A stretch of 64,000 nt of DNA from a virus. Positions 40,723-50,311 of this stretch are shown in pieces; positions within the stretch are counted from its first letter, which is position 1, and each line of letters begins with the position of its first letter. The translations under genes and the position numbers were made by a program. The notes beneath the pieces were generated by a model. That model searched no databases. It saw nothing but the letters and a program-made list of their open reading frames with translations, and had not been told where the DNA came from. The stretch covers positions 1-64,000 of IMG/VR virus record IMGVR_UViG_3300020219_000016. One strand, 5' to 3'.

Positions 40723-41037
40723 ATCGACGTAATCAATCAGACGGATGGATTTCCGCAAGAGTTAGGGCCCGGCATGATGCTGCGCAAAGTTTCGATGGAT
40801 GTGGTGGGCAGGGATGAACCGCGAAAACTACAGGATGTAATCGCACTGGCAAATTTTCCAGTGGCAGAGTGGGGCGTTAAACTAAAGAGCAAAGCGTCTC
40901 TCAAGGTATTACGTCGCATGGCTGTCGTGTTGTTCGGTTCATCGGCACAAACTGATGAACTGCGTTTAGCGCGTACAAATGCGCCAGTGTCGTTTGTGCT
41001 CGAAAGTGTTCGTGTTCCGCGAACGCATATGTCGTAA
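40723..41037 (+). CDS. Hypothetical protein, possibly non-ATG start
   Basis: The frame is open and coding-like (PVAEWGVKLKSKASLKVLRRM). GGAGGTGTTCA stands at ideal distance from ATC 40723, but no ATG, GTG or TTG is in frame there. The first ATG is 40776 without a good ribosome site. 104 residues from ATC, 87 from ATG. Confidence 0.45.
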   Translation: MDVINQTDGFPQELGPGMMLRKVSMDVVGRDEPRKLQDVIALANFPVAEWGVKLKSKASLKVLRRMAVVLFGSSAQTDELRLARTNAPVSFVLESVRVPRTHMS

Positions 41038-41057
41038 TTCAAAAGGGGTGCTGAAGC

Positions 41058-42116
41058 GTGTCAGAAAGTAAGTCAGAAAAAATCGCCGGGTATGACGTTC
41101 ATCCGCAGGCTGCGAAGTTCCCGTTGCTCGAAGGCGCGGAGTTCGATGAACTGGTAGTGTCCGTGAAGGCAAACGGGCTAAAGAAGCGGATCAAGCTCAC
41201 GAGTCTTGGGGTTCTTGTCGATGGTCGAAACCGTCTGCGAGCGTGCATCAAGGCAGGCATTGACCCGCAGTTTGAGCAATTGCCGGAGGGCACGGATGTG
41301 CTGCAGGTAATCGTTCAGGAAAACATTCTGCGTCGGCATCTGACCGTTAGTCAGCGAGCGATGTTTGCGGCTGAGTTGGTGACGGCTGGAACCGGGCGTC
41401 CATCAGGTGGTACGGATCGGGTATCGTCGGCAGAAGCTGGCAAAAAACTCAGCGTGTCAAAATCTACGGTGGATCATGCCAAGAGCGTCATAGCCAAGGG
41501 CGCTCCAGAAGTTGTGGCGGCAGTAAAGTCTGGTGAGATCGACGTGAAGCCAGCGGCTAAGATCGTGGATCTGCCGAAAGAGGACCAGCCAGCGGCTGTT
41601 GAGCAGCACAAGGCGGATAAGGGCAAGCCGCGTCAGAAGTCTACAGATGCGTCTTTCAAGCGTGATAAGTGGCGTGCTAAGGCAGAGACAGCGCTGAGTA
41701 AACTGGTCGCAGAAGCTCCAGCAGACCTGCATGACTGGGCGCGTGGTGCGTTGCGTGACTGCACGGGCGGTTCATTGCGTCGTGAGGCGAAACTGAACGT
41801 GCCGGAAGGTGACGAGGTTGCTCTGTACGATGAGTCTGACGTGATCAGCCGCATTGAGTGCATGTTGAAGGAAATACCTGCTGGCGAGCGAAAGACGATC
41901 GGCCAGGCGATTGGGTGTTATTTCATCGGCAAGAAGCCAGAGCACTATCTGCCGGCGTTTGTGGCCGAAGACGGTGAGGCTGAGAAGATCGGCGGCGTGA
42001 TCGCTGAGTTGCGTCATCGGCTGAAGCAATTGGAAGAGATTCCGGAGGCAGCGAAGGTGCTGAAACGTGCAGCGCTGGAGTTGAAGAAACTCACGAAGGC
42101 TGAAGACGCCGAATAA
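41058..42116 (+). CDS. ParB-like protein
   Basis: VDGRNRLRACIKAGIDP and ENILRRHLTVSQRAMFA are the ParB N-terminal box motifs, followed by a helix-turn-helix region (GKKLSVSKSTVDHAKSVI). 352 residues. GTG start after AAGGGGTGCTGAAGC. In phages such proteins act in plasmid-like partition or as nucleases/regulators. Confidence 0.75.
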   Translation: MSESKSEKIAGYDVHPQAAKFPLLEGAEFDELVVSVKANGLKKRIKLTSLGVLVDGRNRLRACIKAGIDPQFEQLPEGTDVLQVIVQENILRRHLTVSQRAMFAAELVTAGTGRPSGGTDRVSSAEAGKKLSVSKSTVDHAKSVIAKGAPEVVAAVKSGEIDVKPAAKIVDLPKEDQPAAVEQHKADKGKPRQKSTDASFKRDKWRAKAETALSKLVAEAPADLHDWARGALRDCTGGSLRREAKLNVPEGDEVALYDESDVISRIECMLKEIPAGERKTIGQAIGCYFIGKKPEHYLPAFVAEDGEAEKIGGVIAELRHRLKQLEEIPEAAKVLKRAALELKKLTKAEDAE

Positions 42117-42136
42117 CGATCTGAAGGAGAGTTTCC

Positions 42137-42274
42137 GTGAATGATGTTGACAACGTACTTTCATGGTTCGCGTGTGGCGTTAAGTGGCTTGGGATCTGTT
42201 CGATTCTGCTTTGGCCGCTCGGTGCATGGAAGCTCGTCGAAGTTGTGATTTGGATCTGTGGGCTGTTGTGTTGA
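42137..42274 (+). CDS. Small membrane protein (45 aa)
   Basis: GAAGGAGAGTTTCC precedes GTG 42137. The product is mostly hydrophobic with two short segments (WLGICSILLWPLGAW and VVIWICGLLC). A terminator follows the stop at once. Confidence 0.5.
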   Translation: MNDVDNVLSWFACGVKWLGICSILLWPLGAWKLVEVVIWICGLLC

Positions 42275-42278
42275 TTGA

Positions 42279-42310
42279 ATCGACACGTTGATGGGACGTG
42301 TCGATTTTTT
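42279..42310 (+). terminator. Rho-independent terminator
   Basis: ATCGACACG pairs perfectly with CGTGTCGAT across nine bases and is followed by TTTTT. It ends the ParB unit. Confidence 0.85.
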
Positions 42311-42336
42311 GTCTGAATGTAGACATGGGGTGCTTT

Positions 42337-42711
42337 ATGGCTGTGGAAGATTTGGAAGAGTGGCGCATTATTGACTCGCATCCAGAAAGGAGTTCTCTGG
42401 ATATCCATTATGGCCATCAGCACGTAGCCTTTCTCTTAATGATCGAAGGCAGGGAAGAGCAGCAGCGGCGCAATGCTACGCTGATTATCGCGGCAAAGGA
42501 TCTGCTGCGAGCGTGTGAGTCTGCCATGCGAATCGTTGACCTGTGGGGGCCGATAGATGGTCTCGAGAACTCCTTAGAAATGTCGGCACTATCCGCAATG
42601 AAGCACGGATTCGAAGCCGCGATTTCAAAAGCCAGGACGGTCAACATTGTGCGGACAGCGCCAGCAACTGAACCTGAACCAGGCGAAATGAACCTCGAAT
42701 CGCTCATATAG
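42337..42711 (+). CDS. Small phage protein
   Basis: ATG 42337 follows ATGGGGTGCTTT; upstream codons lie in the terminator. LIIAAKDLLRACESAMRIV is the same helix type as at 35609. 124 residues. Function unknown. Confidence 0.5.
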   Translation: MAVEDLEEWRIIDSHPERSSLDIHYGHQHVAFLLMIEGREEQQRRNATLIIAAKDLLRACESAMRIVDLWGPIDGLENSLEMSALSAMKHGFEAAISKARTVNIVRTAPATEPEPGEMNLESLI

Positions 42712-42721
42712 GATATTTAAC

Positions 42722-43378
42722 ATGCTGTCAGTGGATGAAGCGAATGAGTTGGCACAGGTTGTCCTGAAGCACGGCATCGAAGATCTGATTCGTGCCGTTG
42801 GCTTCGGTAAGATCGAATTGCCGGAAGCCGCAAGGATAGCGCAGTTGCCAAACGGAAAGCAGCATGCGCTGGCAGTAACAGGATTTATTGCGCCGGTGGA
42901 GCGTGATCTGGTGGCTGAGATTGAGGCTCTGTGGCATGGTGCGAGTAAAGCAGAGCAGTCGGAGGCGCTGGGTTCAATAGCTGACATACTGGGGTTGGAT
43001 GTGCCTAAGCGGCAACAGGGTGCGTTGTTCGCAGATGATCGTCCAGTGGCTGCACGAACGAAGACATCAGATGCTGAGTTCGAAGTGTTCTGGAAGGCGT
43101 TTCCACGCAAGACAGACAAGGTTAAGTCACGCGCAGCCTTTGAGAAGTCAGTTGCTGGGCTGTGCAAGGATATGGCGATTGAGGAAGCCATCCGCAAGAT
43201 CATGGATGGCGTGGCAGCGTATGCCAAGAGCATCAAGGATGACGTGGTGTGTCATGCGACGACGTGGTTAAATCGCGCACGCTGGGAAGATGAGATTGGT
43301 GCGACAGGTTCTGTGACGGACAAAAAGCGGTTCGGTGAGTTTCGAAAGAAGACACCTCAAGAGTTGGCTGTATTTTAG
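42722..43378 (+). CDS. Replication initiation/helicase-loading protein
   Basis: EFEVFWKAFPRKTDKVKSRAAFEK and CHATTWLNRARWEDE are the C-terminal signature of phage replication (O/DnaT-like) proteins. 218 residues. It precedes DnaC-like and DnaB genes, so it probably starts phage replication. Confidence 0.75.
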   Translation: MLSVDEANELAQVVLKHGIEDLIRAVGFGKIELPEAARIAQLPNGKQHALAVTGFIAPVERDLVAEIEALWHGASKAEQSEALGSIADILGLDVPKRQQGALFADDRPVAARTKTSDAEFEVFWKAFPRKTDKVKSRAAFEKSVAGLCKDMAIEEAIRKIMDGVAAYAKSIKDDVVCHATTWLNRARWEDEIGATGSVTDKKRFGEFRKKTPQELAVF

Positions 43379-43397
43379 TTTAACAAAAGGGCTAAAG

Positions 43398-44198
43398 ATG
43401 AAATATCTGGAAGACGGCAGTGCAGTTGAAGTGGTGGCTGAGATTGAAGCCGGTGTAGTAGTTAAAACGTACTACGAAGACTGGTCTGAGGATGGTGAAC
43501 CTGACGAGTTTCTTGGCGATAAATTGACGGTCGTCAAGCGAGTATTCGACAATCCGCCGATGGAGAAAATGTACAAAGAGGTCGCAGAACTGGACCGTCT
43601 AGTGTGTGAAACTCACAAGGCGCTGGAAGCGGCTAGACTTGATTTGCTAACCGTCCTGAAAGAGCGTGATGCCTTCATGAAAAAGGCGGCGCAGTATCCT
43701 GCACTGAAGAATATCGAAGACTTTATCGACGGGAAGATAACGCACTATGTCAGGGTGAACGACGGAAGTGTGCAGATACTTGATCGACTCAAGTGGGTCG
43801 AAGATGGTAGGACACACGCGAATAATCAGCAGTTATTGTCGCTGCACGGAGATTCAAAAGGAAATCTCACGTGGAACCTGAATCAATACTCAGAGCCAAA
43901 CAGCGGTGGATGGACACAAGTTATCCCGTGTCTTTCGAAAGAAGATGCCCTCAGTGTTGCGATACCGTTGGCGCTGGCGGCGCTGGCTTCGGCTCAAGAT
44001 TATTACTTGGAATACAGAATCGTTGAGTGCAAAGCACTAGGCATTGAGATTCCGGAGGAGATCACACGTAGGCTTGAGGCATACAAGGTGAAAGGCATCC
44101 TTGATGAGGTGGATGCAGCCAAGAAAAAAGTGAAGGAATGTGAGTCTCGGCTATTGGCAGTTACAGCGAAAGGTGCTGGTAATGCCAATGTCACCTGA
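43398..44198 (+). CDS. Hypothetical coiled-coil protein
   Basis: ATG 43398 follows AAAGGGCTAAAG. 266 residues: small beta N-terminus, coiled coil (60-115), and a helical C-terminus. It lies between replication genes. Function unknown. Confidence 0.5.
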   Translation: MKYLEDGSAVEVVAEIEAGVVVKTYYEDWSEDGEPDEFLGDKLTVVKRVFDNPPMEKMYKEVAELDRLVCETHKALEAARLDLLTVLKERDAFMKKAAQYPALKNIEDFIDGKITHYVRVNDGSVQILDRLKWVEDGRTHANNQQLLSLHGDSKGNLTWNLNQYSEPNSGGWTQVIPCLSKEDALSVAIPLALAALASAQDYYLEYRIVECKALGIEIPEEITRRLEAYKVKGILDEVDAAKKKVKECESRLLAVTAKGAGNANVT

Positions 44199-44400
44199 TG
44201 AGAAGTTTATAGCAGACTTCATCGCCATCGCGCGGGAGCGGATTGGTCTGTGCGAAACATCGGCAGAACTTGCGGCGTTCGGTCAAGAAATCGCGGATTC
44301 GATGAAAGAACTCAGCATCAGATCGAATCAGTTGACGCCGATGCGACCGGCGTATTTGGCTCGAAACAAGATACTAATCGAGCGTGAGGCTAAGGAGTGA
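44182..44400 (+). CDS. Small helical hypothetical protein
   Basis: 72 helical residues; starts at ATG 44182 or 44188 within the end of the previous gene. Function unknown. Confidence 0.45.
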   Translation: MPMSPDEKFIADFIAIARERIGLCETSAELAAFGQEIADSMKELSIRSNQLTPMRPAYLARNKILIEREAKE

Positions 44401-44405
44401 ATGTC

Positions 44406-45011
44406 ATGGATGCTGGGCGTGAACGAATGGTGCGGATCGTCGGGGAAAGGTATGCAGACTGCGACTTTTCCACGTTCAATATTGGTGATGATAACGACAC
44501 TGAAGATCGACGCCATTGCGGGCAGGTTGCGTTTCGTTACGCAGCATTGCTCGAAGAGAACTGTGCAGGGGGCAGAAACCTCGTGTTCTCAGGTCCAAAG
44601 GGCACTGGCAAGGATCACCTGGCAGTTTCCGTGTTACGGCGGGCGTTATCAAAAGGCATGACTGTCGCGATGGTGAGAGGATCGGTCTTGATGCGTGAAA
44701 TGCTGGAGGGCATTAAGTCTGGTGATGGCATAGATCTGAAATACGAGTCGCGCGACATTCTTCTGTTGTCAGACATCGAACCGCGAGCTGACAAAACAGG
44801 GTCAACGTTTTTCCAGGAATCATTGCTGGATCTGATCGACGCACGGTACAGGCAGAATCGCCCAATTATCGTGACGACGAATACAGAGTCACGTGATGAG
44901 ATGGTGAATGTGATTGGAGATCGTGCCGTCGATCGACTGCTGGAAGGTGCTGTGATTATTCGCACAAACTGGGCCTCCTATCGTAATCCAAAGGAGGCGT
45001 CTAATGCTTGA
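44406..45011 (+). CDS. DnaC-like helicase loader ATPase
   Basis: Walker A FSGPKGTGKDHLAVSV and Walker B DILLLSDIE with an IVTTNTES sensor region identify an AAA+ loader of the DnaC/DnaI type. ATG 44406 follows AAGGAG. 201 residues. It overlaps DnaB by eight bases and would place that helicase on DNA. Confidence 0.8.
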   Translation: MDAGRERMVRIVGERYADCDFSTFNIGDDNDTEDRRHCGQVAFRYAALLEENCAGGRNLVFSGPKGTGKDHLAVSVLRRALSKGMTVAMVRGSVLMREMLEGIKSGDGIDLKYESRDILLLSDIEPRADKTGSTFFQESLLDLIDARYRQNRPIIVTTNTESRDEMVNVIGDRAVDRLLEGAVIIRTNWASYRNPKEASNA

Positions 45012-46281
45012 AGATGAACTCAGACTACCACCGCAGAATCTGGATGCAGAGCGTGCTGTACTTGGCAGTATGACGATGTCAGAGGAGGCGGCAGAACACG
45101 CTGTCACAGTGCTATGCGAAAACGACTTCTACAGTCAGCAGCATCGAATCATGTTCTGTGCGATTAAGCGATTGCTGGCAAGTAAGGTGCCGTGTGATCC
45201 GGTGACAATCGCGGATGATCTCGTGTCAAAGGGTGAGCTTGAGGATGTTGGCGGCATTCCGTATGTGGTTGCCATCATGGAAGCGGTTCCGACATGGGCT
45301 CACGTTCGCTACTACGCGAATATCGTCAAGCGTGAGTCTGTTCGCAGGCGTATGATTCATCTGATGGTGGAAGGGCAGAACGATGGCTACAACAGCACAG
45401 TAGAGCTTGAGCCACTGATAACCAGGCTGACGGATGGTCTGGATGACCTGGTAGCTGAGAGATCCACGGAGTTGCAGCCTGTATCGGCAGTCGTGTTGCA
45501 GATGCGAGAGGAACATACGAAGCCGAAATATCCGCACGGCACAGGGCTGGAAGATCTGGATCAGATGTTGATGGGCGGTGTGCGTCCTGGACAATTGACG
45601 GTGATTGCAGCGCGGCCTTCGATCGGTAAGACATCGCTCGGAATGCAGTTCGCTGAGTTCGTGTCTAAGAATCAAATCGCGGCGTTGTTTTTCTCTGTGG
45701 AAATGTCGGCAGTTGAGTTGGTAGAGCGCGTGGCAAAGCAGGGTCCAAAGCGAGCGGATGAACTCGCGGCACTGCCATTATTCATCGAGGACAAGTACCT
45801 GGATCTGGAAGACATCATGAACTGCATCCGGATGGCAAAGCGCCGTCAGATGGTGAAGTTCGTCGTGATTGATTATTTGCAGTTAATTCGAACCAATGAC
45901 CGGTTGCAAAAGCATGAAAAGATCGAGCGATGCACGAATGAACTGAAGCTGCTGGCCAAAGAATTGCGAATCGCGATTGTCGTGCTCGCACAGATCAACA
46001 GGCAGAGCGAAAAGCGAGACGACAAGAAGCCGACACTGGCAGACATCAAGGGCGCTGGTGGAGTGGAAGAGGCGGCTGACGTGGCCATGCTGCTGCATCG
46101 TCCAGAATTTTACGATCCGGATGATATGCCGGGCGTGGCACAGATCATTGTCGCCAAGAATCGTAATGGTCCGACAGGCACGGTGGATGTGGGCTACGTG
46201 AAAGAAAAAACGATGTTTGTGCCTTTTAAGAACAGGCCGATTGACGTGAGTGCGTACGAAGGAATTGGAGCGCCGTTCTGA
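45004..46281 (+). CDS. dnaB: Replicative DNA helicase DnaB
   Basis: N-terminal PPQNLDAERAVLGSM, the linker region, Walker A AARPSIGKTSLGMQ, Walker B VVIDYLQLI and AQINRQSEKR, KGAGGVEEAADVAML are all present. 425 residues, a full-length enzyme. It forms the replisome helicase. Confidence 0.93.
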   Translation: MLEDELRLPPQNLDAERAVLGSMTMSEEAAEHAVTVLCENDFYSQQHRIMFCAIKRLLASKVPCDPVTIADDLVSKGELEDVGGIPYVVAIMEAVPTWAHVRYYANIVKRESVRRRMIHLMVEGQNDGYNSTVELEPLITRLTDGLDDLVAERSTELQPVSAVVLQMREEHTKPKYPHGTGLEDLDQMLMGGVRPGQLTVIAARPSIGKTSLGMQFAEFVSKNQIAALFFSVEMSAVELVERVAKQGPKRADELAALPLFIEDKYLDLEDIMNCIRMAKRRQMVKFVVIDYLQLIRTNDRLQKHEKIERCTNELKLLAKELRIAIVVLAQINRQSEKRDDKKPTLADIKGAGGVEEAADVAMLLHRPEFYDPDDMPGVAQIIVAKNRNGPTGTVDVGYVKEKTMFVPFKNRPIDVSAYEGIGAPF

Positions 46282-46517
46282 TGTTCGGAGACACGAATAA
46301 AGATCCAGAGGATGATGAATATGATTCGTTTGACGAGTCAGAGATTTTCGACGATGAACTCGAGGACAACTTCGAGCCAGTGGGTTCATGTGAAGAATGC
46401 TGCACGAATCTCTATGAGGAAGATGATCCGGAACTGTGCGACCAGTGTTTGTGGGCAGCAACCGGTGGCGATGTGCCAGATGAAGATGACGAAGAGTTTT
46501 TCTGTTTGGATTTCTGA
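46281..46517 (+). CDS. Acidic zinc-ribbon protein
   Basis: CEECC and CDQC knuckles lie in a very acidic 78-residue protein. Start overlaps the DnaB stop. Function unknown. Confidence 0.5.
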   Translation: MFGDTNKDPEDDEYDSFDESEIFDDELEDNFEPVGSCEECCTNLYEEDDPELCDQCLWAATGGDVPDEDDEEFFCLDF

Positions 46518-46535
46518 GTTGCGAGAGGGGCTAGT

Positions 46536-47198
46536 ATGAACGGGTTGATTTTTGATACAGAAGTGAATTCACTGGAACACATGGAACCGGTGGAGGTGGC
46601 TCATTGCGTAGTTTCGCTGGATGATGGAGTTCTGTCAGCAGGTCCGATCATCACTAATCGCTATAAGCCATCTCAGGCATTTGAGATCGGGGCAATCAGC
46701 GTGCATCTGATTATCCCAGAGGACGTGGTAGACTGTGATGCATCGGACACGGCGACAATTCCAATAACGGAGTATGTGATCGGGCACAATGTTGACTTCG
46801 ACATGAACGTAATGAAGATCGATGGACCAAAGCGGATTTGCACGCTGGCGATATGTCGGCATCTGTGGCCAGAAACGAAGTCTCACACATTGACGGCGAT
46901 GTTTCTGTCCCTGATGTTTGTGACTCGCGAAAACATAGAGCGGGTCCGATCTGCGCATGCTGCCGATGCTGATGTAATGATGACGTCTGACATTTTGCGA
47001 TGCATCCTTGCATTGACTGACATCCAGACATTTGAGGAATTGTACGTACTTTCTGAGAGGTCAAGAATTCCGACACACATGCCATACGGAAAGCACAAAG
47101 GAGAGTTGCTGTCAAAGGTTCCTCGGGATTACAAGCAGTGGCTGCTGAAGCAATCGGACGTAGACCCGTATTTACGCAAGGCGTTGCAGGATGCGTAA
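46536..47198 (+). CDS. DnaQ-like 3-5 exonuclease with DUF3820 tail
   Basis: IFDTEV (exo I), IGHNVDFD (exo II) and AHAADAD (exo III) make a DEDD exonuclease, ExoX-like. The C-terminal MPYGKHKGELLSKVPRDY is DUF3820. 220 residues. It may proofread or degrade DNA. Confidence 0.78.
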   Translation: MNGLIFDTEVNSLEHMEPVEVAHCVVSLDDGVLSAGPIITNRYKPSQAFEIGAISVHLIIPEDVVDCDASDTATIPITEYVIGHNVDFDMNVMKIDGPKRICTLAICRHLWPETKSHTLTAMFLSLMFVTRENIERVRSAHAADADVMMTSDILRCILALTDIQTFEELYVLSERSRIPTHMPYGKHKGELLSKVPRDYKQWLLKQSDVDPYLRKALQDA

Positions 47199-47832
47199 AC
47201 GATCACTGCGCGACTGCATACTGGATGCTTCACCTGATGGCTGGATGCCAGTGGTTGGTTCGTACGTGCTTGTGCCTGCGAAGGCGGTTATTGGTGCGTG
47301 GAGTGCGAAGGTTGTCGCTGTGCATGGCGACATTGTGCGGGTGATCGTGCCGCGATTGAATTACGGTCGGCAAGAATGGATTGCGGGCGATGTTCGTCCG
47401 CATCCGTATATGGCGGAGGTGTTTATGGAATCTACAGACAATGTGCCGCGTGGCGTTCCAACTCTGAACGTGGCGATAAATGCGATGCTCAATAAGAGTC
47501 GCATAGACCACGAGATGGACGTGGTACGCGCTCGATTTCGACGCGACATGGTAGAGTTGCTGCTGGATGGACCGAAGAAGTCACGGCCAGTCAAGGCGAT
47601 GTTTCTGGATCTCAATGGTCGTGTCTCTGCATTGGATGCAGACGGTCAGTTAATCGATGAACTTCAGGTGTCAGTGATAGAGCTCTGGGCTGAGCACGCA
47701 GCACGCAATGGATTTGACGTGCAAGGCTGCGAAGTGAGAACGATGGTACTAGATGGGATTGCTGGGGCGGGGCCACATGGGACTTTAAACGTGTGTCCGA
47801 GTGGAATTCAGATGAATTGGAATTCGAAGTAA
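47191..47832 (+). CDS. Hypothetical protein
   Basis: 213 residues; an SH3-like start (VVGSYVLVPAKAVIGAWSAK) and helical centre. Overlaps the exonuclease by eight bases. Function unknown. Confidence 0.5.
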   Translation: MRKRSLRDCILDASPDGWMPVVGSYVLVPAKAVIGAWSAKVVAVHGDIVRVIVPRLNYGRQEWIAGDVRPHPYMAEVFMESTDNVPRGVPTLNVAINAMLNKSRIDHEMDVVRARFRRDMVELLLDGPKKSRPVKAMFLDLNGRVSALDADGQLIDELQVSVIELWAEHAARNGFDVQGCEVRTMVLDGIAGAGPHGTLNVCPSGIQMNWNSK

Positions 47833-47860
47833 TTAGACTTAGGCTTTAGGGGGGTTAACA

Positions 47861-49138
47861 ATGAGGCAAACACAACTTGAAAAAGACTTTATCCATTGGC
47901 TGCGCGAACGGGCTAAAGGAGTTGAGCGTCGATTTGGACGTTCGTTCGAGAGTGAGGACGGCGATATGGACGACGACGAGTATTGCGTCGAGTGCATTGG
48001 AGAAGTGCAAAAAGAACGCAAGGCGTCAAAAAATCCTTGCTGTATTATTTATGGATGGGATGAAGCTCCCGAGACAGACAGTGAGCCTCGTTGCGAGAAG
48101 TGTGGCTGTGGGCTGATGTTTTCTCCAACGTCCCATTTCATTAAGGGCAACATTGAGTGGCTCGAAGAAACAAATGAACTAGACGCTGGCGGCGCTGAAT
48201 TATTGCACGTTTGGCTTGATGGAATGGGTGACTATTCCCGAGATGAAATGTGGCCGATGATTGCGGCACACGCTAAGCGGATTATGAAACGTGCAGGCAT
48301 GACGTGTGTTCCGAATGGATGGATCACGTTCACTCCATCGGATCAGCATGACTGGTGTAGAAGTTACTCAGTGTGGCTTTCGATCTATCAGCACTTTGCA
48401 AGATTGCTGTCAAAGTGGATTGATACAACAGGCAAAGGTGAACAGGGCTGGCTGTGCGACACGTCCGGCATAAACGTTCGATCGTTTCAGGTAATCGACA
48501 GTAAGGAAAAGGCTGAGAAATGTGTCAGGAAGTTGCTGTCCAGCGCTGGTGAAGACAACGATCGCGGTGACTTCCTGAGAAGCATCAATCTTTGGTCCGG
48601 TCAAGAAATGGATAAGCCAATTCGCATTAAAGATCAGCGATGCGACTGGCCGGAGTTCGGAGTCCGTGGGCGACAACTGAAGGTGTCTCCAAACGAGTTT
48701 CATACGGACGCAGTGATTCTTACTCATTCAAGCATGCAATTGTCGGCATGTGGCAAGTTTTGGCGTTATGAGATGGGTTACAGCGACAATCACTATGAGC
48801 CAACTTCATGGTGCGTGAGTATCAGTCAGAGAGATCAGAAAGAATGGATGAGTCTCCCAGTTTTCATGGATGCCATCGTGTCCTGGAAAGAAGATATCCT
48901 GAAACCAGAGGAGGAAACTCGCAAATATCGAGGCTACTATGGTGATTGGGATGCCGTCCATGACTCTCTGAGGAGGCTGTTTTACTTCCCGATGGGTGAG
49001 CACTATCTGGGCGTCGAACTGACTGATCAATTTATGAACATCAAGGGGTATGCCAGTACGAAACATCGTGTTGAAATGAATCGAAGAAAACTGTCGATTT
49101 TGGAGTCGTGGATCAAGCAAGCATTGGAGATAAAATGA
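47861..49138 (+). CDS. Large hypothetical protein with zinc site
   Basis: GGGGGGTTAACA precedes the ATG. CVEC and CEKCGC knuckles lie within residues 45-85; the remaining 340 residues are W- and charge-rich without known motif. 425 residues. It sits among replication genes. Confidence 0.5.
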   Translation: MRQTQLEKDFIHWLRERAKGVERRFGRSFESEDGDMDDDEYCVECIGEVQKERKASKNPCCIIYGWDEAPETDSEPRCEKCGCGLMFSPTSHFIKGNIEWLEETNELDAGGAELLHVWLDGMGDYSRDEMWPMIAAHAKRIMKRAGMTCVPNGWITFTPSDQHDWCRSYSVWLSIYQHFARLLSKWIDTTGKGEQGWLCDTSGINVRSFQVIDSKEKAEKCVRKLLSSAGEDNDRGDFLRSINLWSGQEMDKPIRIKDQRCDWPEFGVRGRQLKVSPNEFHTDAVILTHSSMQLSACGKFWRYEMGYSDNHYEPTSWCVSISQRDQKEWMSLPVFMDAIVSWKEDILKPEEETRKYRGYYGDWDAVHDSLRRLFYFPMGEHYLGVELTDQFMNIKGYASTKHRVEMNRRKLSILESWIKQALEIK

Positions 49139-49698
49139 ACACAATGGTCGTTGGGGTCGATGCGTCTCTGAGTTGCACGGGTATCGTGGTTGGTGATAGC
49201 CCGCAGTCATTTATTGCCAGCGCGGTGAAGATCAAGCCAATGGGCAAGGATATGCGAAACAAGTTCATCCGACTGAAGACGATCGTGAACTGGGTGATGG
49301 AGCATTTGAAGGACGTGCAAGAGCCGATCATCTTCATTGAAGGGTACGGGTTCGCGTCTCAGTCGGCAGTGGCGCAAGCTGAGCTTGGCGGGATGCTGCG
49401 AGTTGGGTTGCTGTCCGTATTGGGTGAACATGGTCGGCTGATTGAAGTGCCACCGACAAGCATCAAGTTGTTCGTGGCTGAGCATGGACACGCGAAAAAG
49501 CCAATGATCGCTGAGTGGGTGAAGAAACGCTGGGACGTGGCATTCAAGACGGATGATGAATGCGATGCGTACGGGATCTGGCGCTTCGGGCGGGCGTATT
49601 TGGGGATCGACACTGGCTTGTCAGCGAAGCAGGCTGAGAGCGTGGACAAGGTGAAAAACCCAAAATGCAAGGTGCGTAAGATAAAAAAAACTGCGTAA
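49135..49698 (+). CDS. RuvC-like Holliday junction resolvase
   Basis: VGVDASLSCTGIV, IFIEGYGF and DECDAYGIW are the RNase H-fold acidic motifs of phage RuvC-like resolvases. ATG 49135 overlaps the preceding stop. 187 residues with a basic tail. It would resolve branched phage DNA. Confidence 0.78.
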   Translation: MNTMVVGVDASLSCTGIVVGDSPQSFIASAVKIKPMGKDMRNKFIRLKTIVNWVMEHLKDVQEPIIFIEGYGFASQSAVAQAELGGMLRVGLLSVLGEHGRLIEVPPTSIKLFVAEHGHAKKPMIAEWVKKRWDVAFKTDDECDAYGIWRFGRAYLGIDTGLSAKQAESVDKVKNPKCKVRKIKKTA

Positions 49699-49724
49699 AG
49701 TGTTTGTTCCATCGTATGTGTGGT
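49689..49724 (+). promoter_or_regulatory. Conserved CGTATATG-like promoter motif, copy 11
   Basis: AACTGCG at 49689, 17 nt, then CGTATGTGTGGT at 49713. It is a weaker copy located 17 nt before GTG 49741. Confidence 0.45.
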
Positions 49725-49740
49725 AAATCGGAGGTGTTTT

Positions 49741-50160
49741 GTGATAACGTTAGAAGTGGCGTTGAAGTATTCGTTGGATTTGACTGCGTTGCAGGTTGAA
49801 TCGGATTCGATCAATGGCAAGAGCACTGACGTGCTTGAGGTGTTTAGCGCAGCATTGGAATTGCTTGGCTGGGAACCGAATGAACAACCGGTTACTGCCA
49901 AGGCGGAAGTTGCTGCGTCGCCTGAGATAACCATTGAGTCGATCGAGCCATCCACTGATTTGTACAAGGAAGGCGACATCGTCGAAACCCGTTGCGGTGA
50001 GCACGCAATAATTATCGGACGGAACCAGAGTGGTGGTTACATCGGACACACGAACGCAAACTACCTTGCGTGGGACAGTAATGGGTTTTTATTTTGCAGC
50101 GATTTCGAACACCCAAAAGATCTGGTGCGTCGGATCGGGCGAGTTTGCGATTCAAAGTGA
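49741..50160 (+). CDS. Hypothetical protein
   Basis: GTG 49741 follows CGGAGGTGTTTT. 139 residues: helical N-terminus, then a beta half beginning EGDIVETRCGEHAIIIG. Function unknown. Confidence 0.5.
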   Translation: MITLEVALKYSLDLTALQVESDSINGKSTDVLEVFSAALELLGWEPNEQPVTAKAEVAASPEITIESIEPSTDLYKEGDIVETRCGEHAIIIGRNQSGGYIGHTNANYLAWDSNGFLFCSDFEHPKDLVRRIGRVCDSK

Positions 50161-50185
50161 ACGGTCTTGTGTATTTGCGAATTGA

Positions 50186-50197
50186 CGTATATGTTAT
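50186..50197 (+). promoter_or_regulatory. Conserved CGTATATG promoter-like motif, copy 12
   Basis: CGTATATGTTAT lies 56 nt before ATG 50253 and just before the start of the 97-bp duplicated segment. Confidence 0.55.
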
Positions 50198-50214
50198 GCC
50201 GTGACGTGTGCTTT

Positions 50215-50311
50215 TAACGAAACGATCACCCGGCAACGGGAGGAGAATAACCATGAGTGAAACCGAACTACCGTTGCTCGGCGTGCATCGCCTTGTTAGC
50301 TGCGATTCGAT
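50215..50311 (+). repeat. 97-bp duplicated segment, copy 1
   Basis: It matches 56769-56865 at about 95 of 97 positions and includes the ribosome site GGGAGGAG and the first 20 codons of the small gene that follows. It is a recent duplication. Confidence 0.85.
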
